Shown: piece after piece, positions 6,499 to 10,591 of the stretch | How positions within the stretch are numbered: the first letter of the stretch is position 1 | How the letters are laid out: the number at the start of each line of letters is the position of its first letter | Assembly: GCA_002314605.1 (NCBI GenBank) | Contig: DCGO01000128.1 | Span: forward strand, 1 to 10,591 | Source: Lentisphaeria bacterium UBA1776 | GTDB lineage: Bacteria; Verrucomicrobiota; Lentisphaeria; Victivallales; Victivallaceae | Direction of reading: 5' to 3' | Length of the DNA stretch: 10,591 nucleotides | The notes under the pieces: model-generated | Seen by the model: the letters and a program-made list of their open reading frames with translations, nothing else | Databases searched by the model: none | Told to the model about the DNA's origin: nothing | Made by a program: the position numbers and the translations under genes

Positions 6499-6526
6499 TT
6501 GATATTTTGAAAAAGCGTGATATATT
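6499..6526 (+). promoter_or_regulatory. Sigma70-like promoter of rpmA
   Basis: TTGATA (6499-6504) and TATATT (6521-6526) are separated by 16 nt; both boxes match the consensus at five of six positions. Transcription would begin near 6533, leaving a leader of about 48 nt before the rpmA ATG. The strength fits a ribosomal-protein gene. Confidence 0.7.
6501..6512 (+). repeat. Direct repeat copy 2 (GATATTTTGAAA), overlapping the rpmA promoter
   Basis: Exact second copy of the 12-bp element at 6469-6480. It overlaps the -35 box and the start of the spacer of the rpmA promoter, so a protein bound here would compete with RNA polymerase. It may also be chance in AT-rich sequence. Confidence 0.6.
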
Positions 6527-6580
6527 AAAGCTCGTTTTCGAATAACTATTGAAAAATAATCAACATACAGAGGGAAAAAA

Positions 6581-6835
6581 ATGGCACATAAAAAAGGTCA
6601 GTCCAGCAGCCGCAACGGCCGTGACAGCAATCCGAAATACCTCGGCATCAAGCGTTATGCCAGTGAGGCGGTGAATGCGGGAACCATCATTGTCCGTCAG
6701 CGCGGCACCCGTTTCCGTCCCGGACGGAACGTGGGCTGCGGCCGTGATTTCACGCTTTATGCGCTGATCGACGGGACGGTGGAATTCAACAAGTCCACCC
6801 GGACCGTGACGGTCCGTCCCTTCGCAGCCGAGTGA
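6581..6835 (+). CDS. rpmA: 50S ribosomal protein bL27
   Basis: Large-subunit ribosomal protein whose N-terminus reaches towards the peptidyl transferase centre. The 84 aa are full length for bL27. The diagnostic MAHKKG start, SSRNGRDS, VRQRGTRFRPG and FTLYALIDG blocks are all present. There is no N-terminal extension of the kind that is cleaved off in Firmicutes. The usual glycine after MAHKKG is replaced by Gln7. A GAGGG site precedes the ATG. In most bacteria rpmA follows rplU (bL21); here no rplU is present. The gene has its own promoter upstream and an intrinsic terminator directly downstream, so it appears monocistronic. Confidence 0.98.
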   Translation: MAHKKGQSSSRNGRDSNPKYLGIKRYASEAVNAGTIIVRQRGTRFRPGRNVGCGRDFTLYALIDGTVEFNKSTRTVTVRPFAAE

Positions 6836-6857
6836 AATTCCAGCTGCCGGAGAAAAG

Positions 6858-6889
6858 AAACCGATCCCGATTCCGGGGTCGGTTTTTTT
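6858..6889 (+). terminator. Intrinsic terminator of rpmA
   Basis: AAACCGATCCC (6858-6868) pairs with GGGGTCGGTTT (6875-6885) to form an 11-bp stem with one G-U pair and a 6-nt loop, followed by an unbroken T-run (6883-6889). It lies 23 nt after the rpmA stop. The next about 140 nt (6890-7030) hold nothing recognisable. Confidence 0.92.
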
Positions 6890-7030
6890 GTTTCTGGTAA
6901 ACAGCCGAAGAGAGAAAGAGAAACATCCCCTCCCCCTCCGGAAGGAGCCGCCTTCACAGTTTTACCCGCTTAGAGTGACATTCGCCCCCCACGCCGTCCA
7001 CCCGGTTTCCGTTTTTTTTTCATGCGCGGC

Positions 7031-7059
7031 TTGACGAAAGGCTTTGGGTGATGTATCTT
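7031..7059 (+). promoter_or_regulatory. Candidate promoter of the Tad pilus operon
   Basis: TTGACG (7031-7036) and TATCTT (7054-7059) are 17 nt apart. Transcription would begin near 7066, about 37 nt before the cpaB ATG at 7103, which has AAGGTGA (7090-7096) as ribosome-binding site. The -10 box is weak (four of six). Confidence 0.5.
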
Positions 7060-7102
7060 TTGATATGTATATATTCAATATCGAAAGTGAAGGTGATTTT
7101 TC

Positions 7103-7897
7103 ATGAAACAGAAACTGCTGCTCCTGGGAGCCGTCTTCTTTGGATTTCTCGCTTTTGTCATCAGCTACAATCAGCTGCAGTATGAAAAACGCCGGATCAC
7201 CGGCTCTGCGGAAACCGTCATTCTGGTCCAGCTGAAAACAACCAAGACCGCCGGAGAGGAACTCAGGGATACGGATATCACCCGGGTGGAAGTCAAACGG
7301 CTGGCCAGCCGGGCCCAGTCCAGCCGGGAAATCCTCTGGAAGGACCGCTACTCCGCCATCGGGCGGCAGCTGGAAACCACCGTCAATGCCGGACAGGTCC
7401 TGCTGCATACCGACCTCAAACCCATCAATCAGCGCCACGGCTTCAACAGTATCATCCCCTCCGGCATGCGGGCGATCTCCATTCCGGTGGACAGTACCGG
7501 CGCCGTCACCAATCTGGTGGGCCCCAATGACAACGTGGATGTTCTCGGTACCTTCCGCTTCCCGGATCTCCGGGGAGATTCCTCACTGGATACGGTGACC
7601 TTGACCATTCTACAGAATGTCAAGGTTCTGGCTGTGGGCAACCGCTGGGGGGCGACCCAGTATGCGGAACCGGGCTCCCAGCGGGGATACAGTGCAGTCA
7701 CCCTTCTGGTCTGGCCGGAAGAAGTGGAAATGCTGGTCTTCGCTTCCCAGAAAGGCCGTCTTACGCTGAGCCTCCGGAATTTTGACGATTCCCGCATCGA
7801 CCGGACCCTGGAAGGCAAGTCCGTGAATTTCAAGGAACTTGAGAAGAACATCCCGTCCTTCAACGAGCACCGCCGCAAACGCATGCAGTACCGCTGA
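7103..7897 (+). CDS. cpaB: Flp/Tad pilus assembly protein CpaB (RcpC)
   Basis: A 264-aa inner-membrane-anchored periplasmic protein of the Tad/Flp pilus machine, thought to link the inner-membrane platform to the outer-membrane secretin. One N-terminal membrane segment (about residues 5-22) is followed by an SAF-type domain (about 37-105, with a repeated 'valine-rich strand then Asp/Arg' pattern). The RcpC/CpaB core follows (about 117-226), with GMRAISIPVD, VGPNDNVDVLGTF, ILQNVKVLAVG and VTLLVWPEEVEML, all characteristic. The C-terminus is basic (HRRKRMQYR). The start is supported by AAGGTGA 6 nt upstream. It is the first gene of the operon and lies 20 nt before cpaF. A secretin gene, often next after cpaB, is not present. 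Confidence 0.92.
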   Translation: MKQKLLLLGAVFFGFLAFVISYNQLQYEKRRITGSAETVILVQLKTTKTAGEELRDTDITRVEVKRLASRAQSSREILWKDRYSAIGRQLETTVNAGQVLLHTDLKPINQRHGFNSIIPSGMRAISIPVDSTGAVTNLVGPNDNVDVLGTFRFPDLRGDSSLDTVTLTILQNVKVLAVGNRWGATQYAEPGSQRGYSAVTLLVWPEEVEMLVFASQKGRLTLSLRNFDDSRIDRTLEGKSVNFKELEKNIPSFNEHRRKRMQYR

Positions 7898-7917
7898 TCA
7901 GAAAAAAGGAAGGGGTT

Positions 7918-9678
7918 ATGGCCAAGATCATCATTCACCGTCCCGGCATGCGGCCGGCATCCGCCAAACTGGAAAATGCCGCTTATCTCATCGGCTCCGG
8001 TCCGGAGTGCCACCTGCGTCTGGAACTGCCCGGTATCGCGGCCTGCCATGCCCAGCTGATCGTCCACGGAGACCGCTGTCAGATCATGGATCTGGGAAGT
8101 CCCGGAGGCACACAGGCGGGAGGAGAGACGCTTTATCCTCATGAGCCGCATGAGGTCCGTCCCGGAGAAAAGATCACCATCGGCAAAGCGGAGATCGAAC
8201 TTTGCGCCCCCGCACCGGCGGCTCCTGCTCCGGTACAGACTCCGGCGCAAACTCCGGCGCAAACTCCGGCGCAAACTCCGGCGGTCGATCCCAGGCAGAA
8301 TACGGCAGGCAAGATCGTTTCCGGCGGCGTGGATGAATTCGGCAAACAGGCAATCCCCCTTCTCAAAATCTCCGGGGTCTCCCCTGAGGACCGCCCCCTG
8401 CTTCAGGAAATCAAAAAACAGGCTCACCGGGAACTGCTGAAGCGCCTGAACCTGAAAAAACTGGCCATTTCCGGCATCTCCGAACAGGACCTGGCGGCCA
8501 AAGCGGAAGCGACCATCAGTGAAATTCTGAATCAGCTTAATATTCCTCTCCCGCCATCGGTTCCGCCGAATGTGCTGAAAAAGGAACTGATGCAGGAGGC
8601 CGTCGGACTGGGCCCTCTCGAGTACCTCATTGCCAGGGACGACATTTCGGAAATCATGGTCAACGGCCCCAATCACATCTATGTGGAACACCGGGGGGAA
8701 CTGTACCGCACCGACACCGCCTTTGCAGGGGATCATGAGGTCATTGCCGCCATAGAACGCATTGTCTCCCCGCTGGGGCGGCGGATTGATGAGAGCTCCC
8801 CCATGGTGGATGCCCGGCTGCCGGACGGATCGCGTGTAAACGCCATCATCCCGCCCCTCTCGCTGGAAGGCCCTTCCATCACCATCCGAAAGTTCTCCAA
8901 AAAGCCATTGGAGGCGGCGGATCTGGTGCGGTTCGGTTCCATTTCGCCGGAAATCGTCCAGTTTCTGAATGTCTGCGTCAAAGTGCGCAAAAATATTCTG
9001 ATCTCCGGTGGTACCGGTTCCGGAAAAACCACGCTGCTGAATGTATTGAGTTCCTTTCTGCCGAACCGGGAACGGATCATCACCGTGGAAGACGCCGCCG
9101 AACTGCAGCTGCACCAGGAACATCTGGTCAGGCTGGAATCCCGACCGCCGAACGTGGAGGGGCGGGGCGAGATCTCCATCCGGGATCTGGTCCGGAACTG
9201 TCTGCGCATGCGGCCGGACCGGATCGTGGTGGGAGAGTGCCGCGGCGGCGAAGCGCTGGACATGCTTCAGGCCATGAATACCGGCCACGACGGATCGTTG
9301 ACGACCATCCACGCCAACTCCCCCCGGGACGCACTGGCCCGGCTGGAAACACTGGTGCTCATGGCCGGATTCGATCTGCCCCTCCGGGCCATTCGTGAAC
9401 AGATCGCTTCGGCGATCCACATCATCGTCCAGATCAGCCGCGAGCGGGACGGTTCCCGCAAGGTCATAAAGGTGAGCGAAATCACCAAAATGGAAGGCGA
9501 TATCATCACGCTGCAGGATATTTTTGAATTTCATCAGGAAGGGTGGGATGAAAACGACAAAATCGTCGGCACCTTCCGTCCCACGGGGGGGATCCCAACC
9601 TTTATGGAAGAAATTGAACGAGCCAAGCTTCCCCTTGATATCCGGATGTTCGATCCCAAAGCCGGGGGCAGTGTCTGA
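7918..9678 (+). CDS. cpaF: Tad pilus secretion ATPase CpaF with N-terminal FHA-like domain
   Basis: Cytoplasmic hexameric ATPase (TadA/CpaF, VirB11-like) powering Flp pilus assembly; 586 aa, longer than usual (about 450) because of an N-terminal module. Residues 1-95 form an FHA-like domain, but its phosphothreonine contacts are lost: the normal Gly-Arg is Gly26-Ser27, the Ser of SxxH is Ala41 (His44 stays), and the Asn of SxNGT is Gly63. A Pro/Ala/Gln linker (about 97-122) with TPAQ repeats follows, then a helical N-domain (about 145-300). The RecA-like core has Walker A GGTGSGKTT (364-372), Asp box ITVEDAAELQL (388-398), Walker B RIVVGECRGGE (435-445, Glu440) and His box TTIHANSPRDALARLE (462-477). 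All catalytic elements are intact. AGGAAGGGG precedes the ATG. Its stop overlaps the tadB start (TGATG), implying translational coupling. Confidence 0.95.
   Translation: MAKIIIHRPGMRPASAKLENAAYLIGSGPECHLRLELPGIAACHAQLIVHGDRCQIMDLGSPGGTQAGGETLYPHEPHEVRPGEKITIGKAEIELCAPAPAAPAPVQTPAQTPAQTPAQTPAVDPRQNTAGKIVSGGVDEFGKQAIPLLKISGVSPEDRPLLQEIKKQAHRELLKRLNLKKLAISGISEQDLAAKAEATISEILNQLNIPLPPSVPPNVLKKELMQEAVGLGPLEYLIARDDISEIMVNGPNHIYVEHRGELYRTDTAFAGDHEVIAAIERIVSPLGRRIDESSPMVDARLPDGSRVNAIIPPLSLEGPSITIRKFSKKPLEAADLVRFGSISPEIVQFLNVCVKVRKNILISGGTGSGKTTLLNVLSSFLPNRERIITVEDAAELQLHQEHLVRLESRPPNVEGRGEISIRDLVRNCLRMRPDRIVVGECRGGEALDMLQAMNTGHDGSLTTIHANSPRDALARLETLVLMAGFDLPLRAIREQIASAIHIIVQISRERDGSRKVIKVSEITKMEGDIITLQDIFEFHQEGWDENDKIVGTFRPTGGIPTFMEEIERAKLPLDIRMFDPKAGGSV
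8239..8283 (+). repeat. 12-bp tandem repeat in cpaF linker
   Basis: Three perfect copies of ACTCCGGCGCAA (8239-8274) plus a 9-nt partial copy (8275-8283). Each unit encodes Thr-Pro-Ala-Gln in the linker between the FHA-like and ATPase parts. The unit is a multiple of three, so copy-number change would alter linker length without breaking the frame. Confidence 0.95.
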
Positions 9679-10568
9679 TGGATTTTCTGCTTCAAAATTC
9701 TCTGATTCCGAGTCTTTGCGCCCTTCTGAGCGTGGCGCTGGCGGCTTACGGAATATTGGACTTTGCCGGATATGTTTCCACCCGATACCGGGAGCGTTAT
9801 CTCCACGAAGCGGCGCTGGAGCTGGACGATGTGCTGATCCAGATGCCCGCCGGGCGGATCCTCGATCTGAGTCTCGCCCTCAGTGCCACGGCAGGACTGG
9901 TGACCTTTCTCCTCATCACCTCGCTCTCGGATACCCACTGGTCCGGGAGTCTGGCGCTGGCGGCGGCACTGGCGGCGGCGACCTTCCCGGTCCCCCGGCT
10001 GATTCTGCGGCATCTGCGGAAAAACCGGGTGGCCAAGTTCAATGAACAGCTTGAAGATGTATTGATGGGGATTTCCAGTTCCCTCAAAGCAGGATTCAGC
10101 ATCAATCAGGCCATTGACGAAGTGGCCGAAGAGGCGCGGCCGCCCATTGCAGTGGAATTCCGGCTGCTGGCCCAGGAATGCCGTTTGGGGGTCCCCCTCA
10201 TTCAGGCGCTGGACAATATGAACCGGCGGCTGGGCTCCGATGATTTTGAACTGGTCTCCACCGCCATTATTACGGCCAGACAAACCGGCGGGGAACTTAC
10301 CGGCACACTGGAACGGCTGGCCTCGCTGATCCGGGAACGGCTCAGAATCGCCCGCAAACTCCACGCCATCACCGCCATGGGGCGGATGCAGGCGTGGCTG
10401 ATCGGCATCATGCCCTTCGCACTTCTTGTCGGCATCAATTATGTGGTCCCGTCCCTGATGGATGGGATCTTTGACAGTTTCATCGGATATGCCATGCTGG
10501 CGGTGGTCCTGATTCTGGACATCATCGGCTTTGCCGTGATCCGCAGGATCACCACCATAGATATTTAA
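9678..10568 (+). CDS. tadB: Tad pilus inner-membrane platform protein TadB
   Basis: A 296-aa type II secretion F-domain protein. With TadC it forms the inner-membrane platform on which the CpaF ATPase works. Predicted membrane segments are at about residues 8-30, 62-83, 88-110, 237-257 and 268-288. The cytoplasmic F domain between them (about 118-222) has FNEQLEDVLMGISSSLKAGFS, a conserved GVPLIQAL-like segment (171-178) and ARQTGGELTGTLERLA (200-215), all typical. The start codon shares one base with the cpaF stop (TGATG), so translation is probably coupled. A further gene starts 9 nt after its stop, giving the usual cpaF-tadB-tadC order. Confidence 0.93.
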   Translation: MDFLLQNSLIPSLCALLSVALAAYGILDFAGYVSTRYRERYLHEAALELDDVLIQMPAGRILDLSLALSATAGLVTFLLITSLSDTHWSGSLALAAALAAATFPVPRLILRHLRKNRVAKFNEQLEDVLMGISSSLKAGFSINQAIDEVAEEARPPIAVEFRLLAQECRLGVPLIQALDNMNRRLGSDDFELVSTAIITARQTGGELTGTLERLASLIRERLRIARKLHAITAMGRMQAWLIGIMPFALLVGINYVVPSLMDGIFDSFIGYAMLAVVLILDIIGFAVIRRITTIDI

Positions 10569-10591
10569 GGAGATGGTATGATAAACAGCTG
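10567..10591. repeat. Right copy of 25-bp terminal inverted repeat
   Basis: Exact reverse complement of bases 1-25; the match ends at 10566. It contains AAGGAG (10567-10572) and the ATG at 10578. Because the repeat sits flush with the edge, it marks where the assembled sequence stops rather than a proven genomic repeat. Confidence 0.95.
10578..10591 (+). CDS. Start of the next Tad operon gene, presumably tadC (partial)
   Basis: ATG ATA AAC AGC TG, preceded by AAGGAG at 5-nt spacing and beginning 9 nt after the tadB stop. Position alone suggests tadC, the second type II secretion F-domain platform protein, which normally follows tadB. Only four codons are visible, so no domain can be checked. 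The identical 14 nt start the partial gene at the left edge. Confidence 0.5.

Noticed and set aside
6890..7030. Small gene, RNA or riboswitch between rpmA and the pilus operon
   Set aside because: No open frame with a ribosome-binding site, no convincing stem apart from the rpmA terminator, and no recognisable conserved motif.
7429..9534. 701-codon open frame on the minus strand opposite cpaB/cpaF
   Set aside because: It is opposite two unmistakable Tad genes, its protein is low-complexity with Arg-rich repeats mirroring the 12-bp repeat, and no family is recognised. GC-rich third codon positions keep antisense frames open.
1..10591. Terminal inverted repeats as the ends of a transposon or linear replicon
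   Set aside because: The interior holds rpmA and ordinary chromosomal operons, with no transposase or replication gene. The repeats are cut at the start of coding frames, which fits an assembly break better.
1..10591. tRNA genes, rRNA, CRISPR array or insertion sequence
   Set aside because: No cloverleaf, spaced repeat array or transposase motif was seen on either strand.

Overview
The window looks like chromosomal DNA from a GC-rich, double-membraned bacterium. I infer the PVC group, most likely Lentisphaerota (Victivallis-like). The reasons are a Tad pilus ATPase with an N-terminal FHA-type domain, a CBM9-like plus DUF6786/DUF4380-like gene set typical of carbohydrate-degrading PVC and Bacteroidetes genomes, and a standalone bL27 gene. 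No rRNA is present, so the placement is inference.

Layout. From about 5886 leftward to the window edge runs one minus-strand operon, spaced 17-61 nt between genes. In transcription order it encodes a mutarotase-like sugar-fold protein of unknown function, a CE4/NodB-type deacetylase, an M24 'pita-bread' protein that has lost most metal ligands, a maltose/galactoside-type O-acetyltransferase, a cytoplasmic CBM9-like protein, an exported alkaline phosphatase, and the first codons of another gene. A good sigma70-like promoter and a 14-bp palindrome lie upstream of the first gene. A strong hairpin separates the third and fourth genes.

In the middle, on the plus strand, are a small secreted Pro/Cys-rich protein with three CxxC motifs and a monocistronic rpmA (bL27) with its own promoter and a clear intrinsic terminator. 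From about 7031 to the right edge runs a plus-strand Tad/Flp pilus operon: cpaB, cpaF (with a degenerate FHA domain and a tandem-repeat linker), tadB and the start of a further gene, presumably tadC. The secretin (cpaC/rcpA) and cpaE genes that often sit between cpaB and cpaF are absent.

How the genes fit together. The minus operon mixes hydrolytic and modifying enzymes for carbohydrate or amide substrates: deacetylation, acetylation, dephosphorylation and sugar binding. It may process one modified glycan or small molecule, but the substrate cannot be read from the sequence. The plus operon encodes the inner-membrane engine and periplasmic part of a Flp-type pilus machine.

The window's two ends are an exact 25-bp inverted repeat. 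At both edges it covers a ribosome-binding site and the first 14 nt of a gene. This is most simply an assembly breakpoint at a repeated k-mer, so the genes beyond both edges should be treated as uncertain.
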